Source of the DNA: Methanobacteriota archaeon
Lineage (GTDB): Archaea; Thermoplasmatota; Thermoplasmata; Methanomassiliicoccales; Methanomethylophilaceae
Length of the DNA: 64,000 bases
Assembly: GCA_023402275.1 (NCBI GenBank)
Contig: JAEXCH010000002.1
Coordinates: 163,705-227,704 of the forward strand
Direction of reading: 5' to 3'
The notes beneath the pieces were generated by a model. The model ran no database searches. It was not told where the DNA came from and saw only the letters and a program-made list of their open reading frames with translations. A program made the position numbers and the translations under genes. Below are positions 17,405 to 25,458 of this stretch, one piece after another. Position 1 is the stretch's first letter. The number at the start of each line of letters is the position of its first letter.

Positions 17405-18656
17405 AGATGTCCTCTCCTATCCTGTCTCCGCAGAATTCCCCTTCACTGATCTGTACCTCTCCTCTTACGATTACCAGTTCGGGGAACACTGCTTCCCATC
17501 CTTCATACGGGGAATACCCGGCCTTGCTATGAAGTTTTCTTACGTTTATCTCTGAGAATTTCCTGATATCGAATATCGAAAGATCCGCATCATATCCTTC
17601 TGCTATCCTCCCCTTATTCATTCCAAAGGATGCTGCAGGTGTTTCTGACCCCATCCTTACGGCTTGAGCCAGAGGTATCTTTTTCTGCCTGACCATGTTC
17701 ATTACTATCGGCATACTGGTCTCAACTCCCGGAATACCGCTTGGTGCCGAGTCAAAATTCTGAGATTTATCAGATAGTGTATGTGGGGCATGATCCGTTC
17801 CGAACATTGATATCCTGCCTTCAACGAACATCTTGTATAGAGCGTCCTTTGTTGCCTTGTCCCTGATCGGCGGGTTTACCTTGTATTCCGCTGTTGTTTG
17901 TTTGTCCGCTTCGAAGAAAAGGTGATGCAGCGTCACTTCGGTAGTGAAACCGAGTTCGTTGGCCAATGCAACGCTCTGTGCGTTGGTGTTATGGCATATG
18001 TTTATGTTCATTCCTTTGAATCTTGAGAGTCTTCTCAGAGCGTTTATCTCCGCTTCGACCGGCCTGTTCCTCAGGTGGTCCCTGCAATTCCTCTCTTCAT
18101 CTTTGAGGATCATGCTGTCATCCTCGGCATGTACGCTTATCCTCTTACCTGTTCTATGTATGCTTGCGAATGCGTCGGATATCTCCTCATCATCGTTCAG
18201 TAGTATCTTTCCTGTTGTTGAGCCCATGAATAATTTGAACCCTGCCACCAAAGGTGCCAGCAAACCTGCGTTACAACCGGGGGTTATCGCTGCGAACAAT
18301 CCATAATCTGTGTATGCTCTGCCTTTTATCACATTCTTCTTGCTGATCAATGAATCGACATCCGTGACCGGAGGTAATGTGTTCGGCATATCCAGGACAC
18401 AGGTCACTCCGCCGTGTACGGCGGAGAGTGTTCCCGAAGAGAAATCTTCTTTGTCTGTCATGCCGGGATCCCTGAAATGTACATGTGGATCGACGAATCC
18501 GGGAAGTATGATCCCGTTGGCGGCCTTGATCCTCTTATCCTCTCCGCTCAGCACTTTCTTGACAGCGGTGATCCTTCCATTATCGATACCTATCTCGGCA
18601 TCGGTTATCTCACCGTTAACGAATGCCTTTCCTTCGAGGACAAGATCGAAACCTAT
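17391..18656 (-). CDS. pyrC: Dihydroorotase PyrC
   Basis: Cyclises carbamoyl-aspartate to dihydroorotate in pyrimidine synthesis. Metal-binding HVHFRDPG, later His residues (ISVHAEDD, NICHNTNA) and the catalytic Asp in MFGTDHAPH are all present. The frame extends about 34 residues above the first GTG (18554) with clear family sequence (FDLVLEGKAFVNGEI), yet this extension contains no ATG, GTG or TTG. The best reading is an AUA start at 18656, seven bases after GGAAG of a GGAAGTGA site, giving 421 residues, the normal length. A sequencing error is the alternative. Confidence 0.88.
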   Translation of the reverse strand: MGFDLVLEGKAFVNGEITDAEIGIDNGRITAVKKVLSGEDKRIKAANGIILPGFVDPHVHFRDPGMTDKEDFSSGTLSAVHGGVTCVLDMPNTLPPVTDVDSLISKKNVIKGRAYTDYGLFAAITPGCNAGLLAPLVAGFKLFMGSTTGKILLNDDEEISDAFASIHRTGKRISVHAEDDSMILKDEERNCRDHLRNRPVEAEINALRRLSRFKGMNINICHNTNAQSVALANELGFTTEVTLHHLFFEADKQTTAEYKVNPPIRDKATKDALYKMFVEGRISMFGTDHAPHTLSDKSQNFDSAPSGIPGVETSMPIVMNMVRQKKIPLAQAVRMGSETPAASFGMNKGRIAEGYDADLSIFDIRKFSEINVRKLHSKAGYSPYEGWEAVFPELVIVRGEVQISEGEFCGDRIGEDICGRL

Positions 18657-18660
18657 GATC

Positions 18661-19242
18661 TCACTTCCTTACTACATCCCCTCTTGGAGACGTCTCGGAG
18701 AATATCTCTCCCTGGAAGCTCTCTATTTTGACGCCTTGCTCTTTCCACGCATACTTGGGAAGCCCCGCCTTCATGGAAAGATGTTCCAGATACTCTTTTA
18801 CATCCCATTCGAATTCCAACGGGACCTGGGGAAGAAGCAGACCTCTTCTTCCAGAATATGATATTATCAGACCATCCCTTCCGATCACTATCTTAGATAT
18901 CAATTCATTCTCGGATGAATATTCGATCTCTTCCGGTACCGTAAGTATGGTTACCTCAAAGGTACATTTCTCTGCCTCATCGGAGGTCAGAGGAGTGAAT
19001 CGCGGATCGTTGATGGCTCCCTCGGCCGCCATTCTCAGAGCATCCTTGATAGGGAATATCGGTTCAGGATAACCGATGCATCCCCTGAGGTCCCCTGACG
19101 GGAACTTGGAGATGGTGACGAAGACCCCTTTTTTCTCAAGGAACGGGCCTGACAGCTGGAACTCTGCTACCCCACACATGGTCTCGGCCTCGGCAAAGGC
19201 CCTGGCTGCGCGTACGGCAGTTATCCCGTCCTCAGTGTCCAT
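18661..19242 (-). CDS. AMMECR1-domain protein
   Basis: 193 residues from ATG 19242, two bases after the stop of the preceding gene. The AMMECR1 hallmark LRGCIGY is present (about 56-62), along with LLLPQVP and the KAGLP motif of the C-terminal part. The family is conserved from archaea to humans; in many genomes it lies next to a MEMO protein and a radical SAM gene, but its activity is unsettled. Neither partner is adjacent here. It sits in an operon between a helical protein and pyrC. Confidence 0.92.
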   Translation of the reverse strand: MDTEDGITAVRAARAFAEAETMCGVAEFQLSGPFLEKKGVFVTISKFPSGDLRGCIGYPEPIFPIKDALRMAAEGAINDPRFTPLTSDEAEKCTFEVTILTVPEEIEYSSENELISKIVIGRDGLIISYSGRRGLLLPQVPLEFEWDVKEYLEHLSMKAGLPKYAWKEQGVKIESFQGEIFSETSPRGDVVRK

Positions 19243-19243
19243 T

Positions 19244-19738
19244 TCAACCGCTGGTCTTTGGTTTTGTGTCCGATTTTGGCTTGGCGGAAGATGTCTGCGG
19301 TTTCTTTGCAACCGGTTTTATATCTATCTTCTCAGGTGCTGCCGGTTTCGGTTTCTTGTTGCAGTCGGGATTGGTCTTGCAGAAGTTGTCGGCGGTCGTT
19401 TTCCTCATCTCCTCCGCCTTGTCCATCATATCCTTTACAGTGTCTGGAACAGGTGCCGCTCTCATCAGTGCATTCATGCCCATGAGCAACTCCATTCCTA
19501 CAGCCATGAAATGCCTCTGTACTTCCGGATCGGTGACCATGTTGACGACGCCTTGCGCCATCTCCTTGGCCTTATCCTTCTGTTCGTCCATCAGCTCTCC
19601 AACCTTCTCCTTTTCCTGTTCGAAGGTACTTATGAAGATCTCCTTCTCCTCTCTCAGGAGCCTCTCTATCATCTCTTTGTTCTCGGAGAAGAACCTCTCT
19701 ATCTCCGGATCGCTGTATCTCTTTCCTTCGTCACTCAT
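19244..19738 (-). CDS. Hypothetical helical protein with Lys/Pro tail
   Basis: 164 residues. The first ~115 are highly charged and helical, probably a coiled coil (ENKEMIERLLREEKEIFIS). The last ~40 are Lys-, Pro- and Ala-rich and disordered, a tail often seen in nucleic-acid or ribosome-associated archaeal proteins. It heads the operon that continues with AMMECR1, pyrC and YkgJ, and lies just downstream of get3. No family recognised. Confidence 0.78.
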   Translation of the reverse strand: MSDEGKRYSDPEIERFFSENKEMIERLLREEKEIFISTFEQEKEKVGELMDEQKDKAKEMAQGVVNMVTDPEVQRHFMAVGMELLMGMNALMRAAPVPDTVKDMMDKAEEMRKTTADNFCKTNPDCNKKPKPAAPEKIDIKPVAKKPQTSSAKPKSDTKPKTSG

Positions 19739-19855
19739 CTAAGATCCCTCATTTATCGATTATCGCTCTGTATTCCGATACGATCGTGTATTTTCAATAC
19801 CAAAGTGTTTTACTATGACTTAATAAGTTTTATACAAACTTATTGTGTGAGTGGG

Positions 19856-21040
19856 TCATTCCTCCTTCTTCGATGCTCTTCTGAATCTTATCACAAGACT
19901 CTCCTCATCGAATTCCGCACCCAACATCTCAGCATCGTTCAGAGTCATGGGCAAAGCGACCTTTCTCTTCTGATCACCTGCGTTTATTATTATCGAGTTA
20001 TCCTGACCTCGGAACAACTCTATCTGATCATGATCCACGAACGGCATCTTGATGAATAGTTTATCAATTCCCTTCTCGGTCTCGAAGTGCATAGGGCTCG
20101 TTGTCGCATAGACCTCGGTTGGATCGGATTCCCCGAATATCATATCCGCAAGTTCATCCAGTTTCTCCGGCCCTCTGAGTTCCGTCTGCATCTGGTATGC
20201 ATAGAATATCTTTAGTGGATCGAATGCCTGGTGTATCATCTCCATGTATGTCTCCTGCTCCTCCAGTTTCTTCTTGAGGAACGATCCGTCCGCATCGGGA
20301 GGAAGGACCTTGTTGACTATCAGGCATTCCACTGTCTTGTTGTACAGACAAAGGTAAGTGTATGAACGCATGGTCTCGTTTATAGGCATCCTTTCCGGGT
20401 TCAGTACCAGACGTATGGTGGTCTCCTCCGGATTCTCAAGGACCTCCTTGACCCTCTCCATATTGTCCTTTATCTCCTCTATGCTGTCCATGACCTCCTT
20501 TGAAGGAAGAGGTATGTCCAGAACCTTGCCTACGGTGGCCCTTGCGATGGACACCATCCTTTTGATGACGCCGAATATCTTGTCTATGTACCAATTGGAT
20601 ACATCGGGGAAACTCAACAGACGTAATGTCTCGCCGGTCGGTGCGGTGTCAAGGATGACCACATCATATTCCCCGCTGTCCTTGAACTGAAGGACGTAGA
20701 ACAAAGCTGCCGCCATCTCCATCCCCGGAAGTATGGCCATCTCCTCTGCGGAGATGTCCTCCAATCCCTGCGACAGCATGAATGCCGTGATGTAATCCTT
20801 TATGCTGGACCACTTGGTCCTCATCTCATGGATTATGTTGAGCTCCAAAGCATCCAGGTTCTTCTCCACATGTACTATCTCGGCGGATAATTTCACATCC
20901 AGAGAATCTCCCAAGGAGTGTGCTGTGTCGACACTCATGATCATCGTTCTGTACCCCAACTTGGCGCATCTGCGTGCGGTCGCCGCAGCGACGGACGTCT
21001 TTCCTACCCCGCCTTTACCGTTATAGATTATTAGCCTCAT
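19856..21040 (-). CDS. ArsA/Get3-type ATPase
   Basis: 394 residues. Deviant Walker A KGGVGKTSVAAATA at the N-terminus, the switch I region MSVDTAHSLGDSLD, and switch II LDTAPTGETLRLLSFP are those of the Get3/ArsA family. The helical subdomain between residues ~120 and 280 matches the hydrophobic-groove part of Get3, and the C-terminal small beta domain is the one found in archaeal members. Family members deliver tail-anchored membrane proteins (Get3) or pump arsenite (ArsA). A single ATPase copy without an ArsB favours the Get3-like role. Which role applies cannot be proven by sequence. Confidence 0.92.
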   Translation of the reverse strand: MRLIIYNGKGGVGKTSVAAATARRCAKLGYRTMIMSVDTAHSLGDSLDVKLSAEIVHVEKNLDALELNIIHEMRTKWSSIKDYITAFMLSQGLEDISAEEMAILPGMEMAAALFYVLQFKDSGEYDVVILDTAPTGETLRLLSFPDVSNWYIDKIFGVIKRMVSIARATVGKVLDIPLPSKEVMDSIEEIKDNMERVKEVLENPEETTIRLVLNPERMPINETMRSYTYLCLYNKTVECLIVNKVLPPDADGSFLKKKLEEQETYMEMIHQAFDPLKIFYAYQMQTELRGPEKLDELADMIFGESDPTEVYATTSPMHFETEKGIDKLFIKMPFVDHDQIELFRGQDNSIIINAGDQKRKVALPMTLNDAEMLGAEFDEESLVIRFRRASKKEE

Positions 21041-21089
21041 ATTAAGCCCGCAATGGTGTCATATTGATAAGAAAAATGTTTGAGTGGGT

Positions 21090-21311
21090 TCACTGACCCA
21101 CTTCATCAACATACTGCATCCAGGTGTTCGCGAAGGCATCCAGATTCTCTTCGTTGTAATCTGCTCCCGCGATATAGTCGTGGATCTCCTGACGTGATGT
21201 TGATTGCTTAGGGAAGTTGGGGTCAGCCCTTATCTTTGCAAGAAGCCTCGCACAGGGGCATGTCCTTCCTTCAAACTTTCCCATCCAAGTATAATATGGT
21301 ACTTTACTCAT
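21090..21311 (-). CDS. YozE SAM-like family small protein
   Basis: 73 residues. The stretch RADPNFPKQSTSRQEIHDYI and the closing helix with a Trp (FANTWMQYV) match the YozE/UPF0346 SAM-like fold, a small four-helix domain better known from Firmicutes. A TATATA box near 21340 lies about 28 bases above the ATG. Function of the family is unknown. It lies 50 bases ahead of get3. Confidence 0.75.
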   Translation of the reverse strand: MSKVPYYTWMGKFEGRTCPCARLLAKIRADPNFPKQSTSRQEIHDYIAGADYNEENLDAFANTWMQYVDEVGQ

Positions 21312-21368
21312 GTTATCGGTATCACGAGGACTTCATTAGAATATATAGTAATGCATTGTTTGCATCGA

Positions 21369-22025
21369 TTATGCACTGTTTTTGATATTTCCTTTCTGAT
21401 CCACTACCAATATCCTTACAGGTACTGAACTGCCTGATCCTGCGATCGCTGCCTCCGCAACCCTGTCTAGAGAACAGCATGGCACGCTCATACGAACGAT
21501 GGTCAAACTCTTGGGATCGTTCTTGGACAATATGTTGGTGAGTTTCTCGACGTGTCCGGCATCGAACTTCGGACAACAAGTCATGATCGTCCTGCCTTTT
21601 ATGAAGTCCTCATGCATCCTGCCGTATGCGAATGCAGAACAATCCGCAACAAGTAACAGATCTGCATCATTGAACATCGGTGATGATTCCGATATCAACC
21701 TTATCTTTATTGGCCACTGCCTAAGTTCACTACCGGAACCGGCATCCTCCACTATCTCCAAGGTATTGGATGACGGACAGGTGCATGGACTCCCCGAGCT
21801 CTGCATCAGAGGTATGCTGTTATCCGATTCTGGAGCATCCTCCGCAAAGGATATCGCATCCATGGGACAGGCAGGAAGACAATCACCAAGACCATCGCAA
21901 TAATCCGCCCTGACCAGTTTTGCCTTTCCATCAATTACCTCAAGTGCACCTTCATGACAGGCTTGTACACACAGCCCGCAGCCATTGCATTTGAACTCAT
22001 CTATGACTATGGTCGAACTCGGCAT
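21369..22025 (-). CDS. Ferredoxin-domain protein with C-terminal Cys-rich domain
   Basis: 218 residues from ATG 22025. N-terminal 2x[4Fe-4S] domain: CNGCGLCVQACHEGAL (about 12-27) and a second set CDGLGDCLPACPMDAI (about 43-58). A C-terminal ~130-residue domain has further Cys residues (CTCPSS, ADCSAF, MTCCPKF, PCCSL) and resembles the family of iron-sulfur proteins found in anaerobes as electron carriers. The partner is unknown. TTATAAA at 22051-22057 lies 26-32 bases above the ATG, so the transcript is probably leaderless. Confidence 0.88.
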   Translation of the reverse strand: MPSSTIVIDEFKCNGCGLCVQACHEGALEVIDGKAKLVRADYCDGLGDCLPACPMDAISFAEDAPESDNSIPLMQSSGSPCTCPSSNTLEIVEDAGSGSELRQWPIKIRLISESSPMFNDADLLLVADCSAFAYGRMHEDFIKGRTIMTCCPKFDAGHVEKLTNILSKNDPKSLTIVRMSVPCCSLDRVAEAAIAGSGSSVPVRILVVDQKGNIKNSA

Positions 22026-22050
22026 GATTATGCATATCGATTTTGCAGCT

Positions 22051-22057
22051 TTTATAA
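22051..22057 (-). promoter_or_regulatory. TATA box of the ferredoxin gene
   Basis: TTATAAA located 26-32 bases above the ATG at 22025, the archaeal TBP spacing for a leaderless transcript. It faces away from the TATA box at 22103. Confidence 0.6.
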
Positions 22058-22102
22058 TGCATTGCTCAGATCCATATGGCATTGATAGAACATATGGTCA
22101 TG

Positions 22103-22110
22103 TTTTATAT
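22103..22110 (+). promoter_or_regulatory. TATA box of the 22134 gene
   Basis: TTTTATAT centred about 28 bases before the ATG at 22134, implying a leaderless mRNA. Confidence 0.6.
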
Positions 22111-22133
22111 TCTCCGGAGTCGGTTGTTATTCT

Positions 22134-22469
22134 ATGAGATATTTTGCAGTGGAGATGTCTAAGAAACAACTATATGGCCTAATAGCAAATCTGATCATTA
22201 CCATAGCGCTCATAACATTCTACGTAGCGTATATCGTGACCAGAGACGCAGCACGCATTGAGATCTTGCTGCTGTTCCCAATAATATTCGCTTTCCTGTT
22301 GATACTTGTCTTTGCCAGTAACATAAACCAGAATGTTAAGGCCATCAAGGTGAATATGGACAATTCCAAAGAAGTGACCTTTAAAACAAAGAAGGTCAAA
22401 GAATATCTATATCTGGAGAAGGTCGAGACAATTGTCGAAGAGAAGGATGAGGACCTAGAGGAAACATGA
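22134..22469 (+). CDS. Small two-helix membrane protein
   Basis: 111 residues with two transmembrane helices (about 14-36 and 43-62) and an acidic C-terminal tail (EEKDEDLEE). ATG 22134 fits the TATA box; the internal ATG at 22155 follows GGAG without proper spacing. It is followed after 44 bases by another membrane protein. No family recognised. Confidence 0.7.
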   Translation: MRYFAVEMSKKQLYGLIANLIITIALITFYVAYIVTRDAARIEILLLFPIIFAFLLILVFASNINQNVKAIKVNMDNSKEVTFKTKKVKEYLYLEKVETIVEEKDEDLEET

Positions 22470-22513
22470 ACTTGCAAATCGTTTAATAACTTCCTTTCCA
22501 TATTTCCACTGTT

Positions 22514-23011
22514 ATGGAACTCGATGAGAACGTGGATATCTCGGAATGGTCCGAAGAATCGATCGGTGAATACCAGAACATGCTTGATTTCTATTACCAG
22601 GAATCACGCAGGACATTCGACCTCTGTTGCACCAGATTATATTATGTGATATTCGCCAACGGGGTCGTCCTGAGTCTATTGTTCGGAATAATAAACAACA
22701 TAGATGTCGGAGAAGGGATCAGCGGATATCTGATTGTGTTTGGAGTTGTCTTCGTTCTATGTTCACTTATAGCGGCCGCGTTCGGAGCATTCTTCAAGGA
22801 ATATATCAGAACCCCGTTCAAGATAGGTGTCGGTAACTCAAGTCCTGCATATCCGCAACTCAAGACGCGCAGGATCAACGAGATGATCACTATAATCAAG
22901 GATTATGAGAGACAGATCCGGATCAAGAGCGCGGTCATGGTGATCGCCGGATCATTGCTCATATGCGGACTTGCCATGCTGGGCGTTGCGATAGTTATGA
23001 TGGGAAGTTGA
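22514..23011 (+). CDS. Hypothetical three-helix membrane protein
   Basis: 165 residues. The acidic N-terminus is followed by helices at about 42-62, 74-96 and 138-163, with a soluble loop between the second and third. TTTAATAA lies 26-33 bases above the ATG, so this gene has its own promoter. The arrangement resembles small DUF-type membrane proteins that accompany sensor or effector domains, but I cannot name a family. Confidence 0.72.
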   Translation: MELDENVDISEWSEESIGEYQNMLDFYYQESRRTFDLCCTRLYYVIFANGVVLSLLFGIINNIDVGEGISGYLIVFGVVFVLCSLIAAAFGAFFKEYIRTPFKIGVGNSSPAYPQLKTRRINEMITIIKDYERQIRIKSAVMVIAGSLLICGLAMLGVAIVMMGS

Positions 23012-23020
23012 AAAAAATAG

Positions 23021-23042
23021 ATGTGTGTGCCGAAACACACAT
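23021..23042. terminator. Bidirectional hairpin terminator
   Basis: Perfect 8-bp stem ATGTGTGT/ACACACAT with a 6-base loop between converging genes. A run of seven T follows on the minus strand and TGTTTGTTGTT on the plus strand. Confidence 0.75.
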
Positions 23043-23051
23043 TGTTTGTTG

Positions 23052-23342
23052 TTAAGCTACTTCGTATATCCTGACATCCGGATTGGTCTTCCACAATCCC
23101 TTCAATCCGACGAACACATCGTTCTTGAACATGTCGCTGTCCAAATATGCCTTGGCTTCGGCTGCACTGCTGAATCCATGCAACACCTGGACATCCTCTT
23201 CTCTTATCAGAAGGTCCTTGGTCTGTGCACCCTTTATGCTTGACAGGAATGGTTGTTTGTACTCAGTGTACACCTTTGCTGCTGCGGGCCTGTTCTCTTG
23301 CGGTATGTCCATCGTTATCTCCAGGTATGCCTTTACGGTCAT
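23052..23342 (-). CDS. Small dimeric alpha/beta-barrel-like protein
   Basis: 96 residues from ATG 23342, which has a strong GGAGG upstream. The order strand (VKAYLEITMD), helix (PAAAKVYTEYKQPFLSS), strand, strand (VQVLHGFSS), helix (AAEAKAYLDSD) and strand (DVRIYEV) is that of ferredoxin-like dimeric barrels such as ABM monooxygenases or stress-response barrels. No catalytic residue can be assigned. It lies downstream of the HxlR regulator on the same strand and may be its target. Confidence 0.72.
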   Translation of the reverse strand: MTVKAYLEITMDIPQENRPAAAKVYTEYKQPFLSSIKGAQTKDLLIREEDVQVLHGFSSAAEAKAYLDSDMFKNDVFVGLKGLWKTNPDVRIYEVA

Positions 23343-23473
23343 TCTTACTCCTCCTCTTTCAACGTCCGAGTGAACGGTACGCCGATGGAACAACATTATC
23401 ATTCAACTATTAGTATCAAATATTAACAATTTTGATAGGAACTATGTTTTTCAATAGTGCCTGATCCTTACTT

Positions 23474-23872
23474 TCAATCCAGTTGCGAACATGTCCTACA
23501 AGGGGCCAATGCCTTCTTCTTATCAACGTCGGTATAATCCCTTGACCACTTGCATATATTCTGTAAGATGGGTAATGCCGATTCCGCTTTTTCCGTGAGA
23601 GAGTATTCCACCTTGAGAGGAAGTTCGTCATAGACCGTTCTATTCACCATTCCCTCTGAAACCATTTCTTTTAGAACAGTATTGAGAACAGCATCCGTTA
23701 CGTTGTCGAGTTCCCTGTTCAATGCGCTGTATCTCATAGGCCCATTGGTCCCTAGTACACATAGAACTCTTGATTTCCACTTACCACCGAATATATCCAA
23801 CCCGTACTCCAAAGGACAGAGGATCACTTTCTCGCTCTTTCTCTCATACATCTTATGATAATGGTATTCCAT
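23474..23872 (-). CDS. HxlR-family transcriptional regulator
   Basis: 132 residues. The HxlR winged helix is clear: ILCPLEYGLDIFGGKWKSRV near residue 17-36, then PMRYSALNRELDNVTDAVLN as helix-turn-helix, and the wing PLKVEYSLTEKAESALPIL. A Cys at about 19 is the position that acts as redox sensor in HypR/QorR-type members, and two more Cys stand at the C-terminus (PCRTCSQ). It likely controls itself and the small barrel protein downstream. The signal is unknown. Confidence 0.92.
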   Translation of the reverse strand: MEYHYHKMYERKSEKVILCPLEYGLDIFGGKWKSRVLCVLGTNGPMRYSALNRELDNVTDAVLNTVLKEMVSEGMVNRTVYDELPLKVEYSLTEKAESALPILQNICKWSRDYTDVDKKKALAPCRTCSQLD

Positions 23873-23984
23873 TCACATTTTAATAAATATGAGTCGCGGT
23901 CGAACTATTCAAGATCAATAGGATCAACTATTATGTATAACAAAGCCACATATGAATTAAATTCATATCCAGATAGGTAAAGAG

Positions 23985-24089
23985 TGCCGAGGATGGGGTT
24001 CGAACCCATGACCTTCGGATTTCCCTGGAAGAGGTCTGTTGACCAGAACCCTATGAGTCCGACGCTCCACCAGGCTGAGCCACCTCGGC
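23985..24089 (-). tRNA. tRNA-Met (CAT), elongator type, with intron
   Basis: Acceptor stem GCCGAGG/CCTCGGC, D arm with GCTC...GAGC, anticodon stem TCGGA/TCCGA and loop CTCATAA once the intron is removed, T arm ATGGG-TTCGAAC-CCCAT. The 31-base insert (24021-24051) lies after the base 3' of the anticodon, the canonical 37/38 position. Mature length 74 without CCA; CCA is not encoded. Thermoplasma elongator tRNA-Met is also interrupted here. Confidence 0.93.
24021..24051 (-). other. tRNA-Met intron
   Basis: 31 bases beginning GGGTTCTGG and ending CCAGGGAA. The CTGG/CCAG pair can form the inner stem expected next to a bulge-helix-bulge splice site; the complete bulge-helix-bulge is relaxed and was not verified by folding. 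Confidence 0.85.
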
Positions 24090-24164
24090 ATAAGTTGGTT
24101 TGGTTTGGGAATGGGTTTCTGTTTAATAAGTTTTGGAGGATCCTGAATGTCAATTCAGGCTTTC

Positions 24165-25226
24165 TTACTCTTTATCGGTCATCTCTTCAAGGCCTTCTTC
24201 GAGTTCTTCCTCGGCGGCCTGTGTGATGACCTCGTCCTGTGACCTTGCCAAGATGGCTGCTTCCTCGCCATCCATCTCTTGGAGTCCTGCCTCGAGTTCC
24301 TTCTCGGCGGCTTCCTTGGTCACATCCTCATCGACCTCATCATCCTCGGGGTCGTTGTTTGCGTCACTCGGTTTTGCGGACTCTACCATCTCATCGAGAC
24401 CTTCGTTGAGTTCCTTCTCGGCCGTCTGTGTGATGACCTCGTCCTGTGACCTTGCCAAGATGGCTGCTTCCTCGCCGTCCATCTCTTGGAGACCAGCTTC
24501 GAGTTCCTTCTCTGCGGCTTCCTTGGTCACATCTGCGTCCACTGCATCATCATCACCATCATCATCTGATACTGGTGCGGGTGCTGGTTCGGGTTTCTCC
24601 TCGATTATCGATTCGGGTTCCCCATCGCCTACTTTGTGGACCTCGGTCTTGCGGATCTCGATCCTCTTTATCGGTATGACCACGCGGCATGCTTTCGCTA
24701 TGTCCTTTGCGAGATCTCCGGATATTACCGCTTTGACTATCTCGGAAAGGGTCATATTGGATGCCATCTCTACGAGGGTCACACCGATTATGTGTCTCAT
24801 TCCCTCTTCCTGAGATGACTGGATACGCCTCTCGGCTATGGACATTGTCTTTATCCTTACGGTATAGTTGTCGAATGTTACCACATCAACAACGTGATCG
24901 GTCTTGGTCTTCTTTCTGCGGGTGAGTCTTCTGACGTAGTCGCTTGTGAGATCATGGCCGATGAAGGCTGTCTTTGCCTCGTGTCCGTCTGTTCCCGTTA
25001 TCTTGAATTTGAGCTTTATGTGCATCTTTGAGAAATCGCCGGTTATGTCCTGCACTGTGACCTCTGCTGTCCTTCCAATAAGGAGTTCAGGGTCTGCTGC
25101 GGGTGTCTCTCCGATGACCATCTCATTGAACATCTTAGGAGCGTGTACATTGTACCACTCCTTTGCCTTCCACTTATCTTTGACCTTACGGCCTGCATTT
25201 CCTTTTGATCTTTTTGCTGCTGCCAT
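24165..25226 (-). CDS. rps3ae: Ribosomal protein eS1 (S3Ae) with long repeated acidic tail
   Basis: 353 residues. Residues 1-~205 are a normal eS1 (KDKWKAKEWYNVHAPKMFNE, then LTRRKKTKTDHVVDVV and RRIQSSQEEGMRHIIGV). Family members usually end near 200 residues; here about 145 more follow. The extra part is a Pro/Glu and poly-Asp hinge, then tandem acidic helical repeats built on TKEAAEKELEAGLQEMDGEE and ILARSQDEVITQ. Two copies are nearly identical also in DNA (24214-24326 and 24421-24533), and a shortened third ends the protein. The tail is probably a flexible or coiled-coil extension on the ribosome surface; no function is known to me. Confidence 0.93.
   Translation of the reverse strand: MAAAKRSKGNAGRKVKDKWKAKEWYNVHAPKMFNEMVIGETPAADPELLIGRTAEVTVQDITGDFSKMHIKLKFKITGTDGHEAKTAFIGHDLTSDYVRRLTRRKKTKTDHVVDVVTFDNYTVRIKTMSIAERRIQSSQEEGMRHIIGVTLVEMASNMTLSEIVKAVISGDLAKDIAKACRVVIPIKRIEIRKTEVHKVGDGEPESIIEEKPEPAPAPVSDDDGDDDAVDADVTKEAAEKELEAGLQEMDGEEAAILARSQDEVITQTAEKELNEGLDEMVESAKPSDANNDPEDDEVDEDVTKEAAEKELEAGLQEMDGEEAAILARSQDEVITQAAEEELEEGLEEMTDKE
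24214..24326. repeat. Tandem repeat in rps3ae tail, copy 1
   Basis: 113 bases almost identical to 24421-24533 (about half a dozen differences), encoding the repeated acidic helix. The close DNA identity points to recent duplication or gene conversion. Confidence 0.85.
24421..24533. repeat. Tandem repeat in rps3ae tail, copy 2
   Basis: Partner of 24214-24326, separated by 94 bases that encode a diverged linker. Confidence 0.85.
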
Positions 25227-25458
25227 CAGAATCCTCCATGATCCGAATGGAACGAGGATTCACTGCCTATATTAATAGCTTTGTTAGAATTTCGCCTAAT
25301 TTCCAACGATGGCCAGCATGTTTTTGAATATCATAATAAGGAAAATTTAGTACAATATGGTTGGACCGCATGTACTTAAAGGTTTTGTATAATTGTTTAA
25401 CAGTTTACTCTTAACGGATACGTGACCATTGGGCCTGATCTCCAAACGCCGTACCGAA

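Noticed and set aside
19076..20059. 327-codon open frame on the plus strand
   Set aside because: It lies opposite get3 and its neighbours, which have unmistakable motifs; the product is rich in Leu, Cys and Arg with no family likeness.
24133..24813. 226-codon Ser-rich plus-strand frame
   Set aside because: Antisense to the acidic repeats of rps3ae; Ser-rich because Glu/Asp codons reversed read so.
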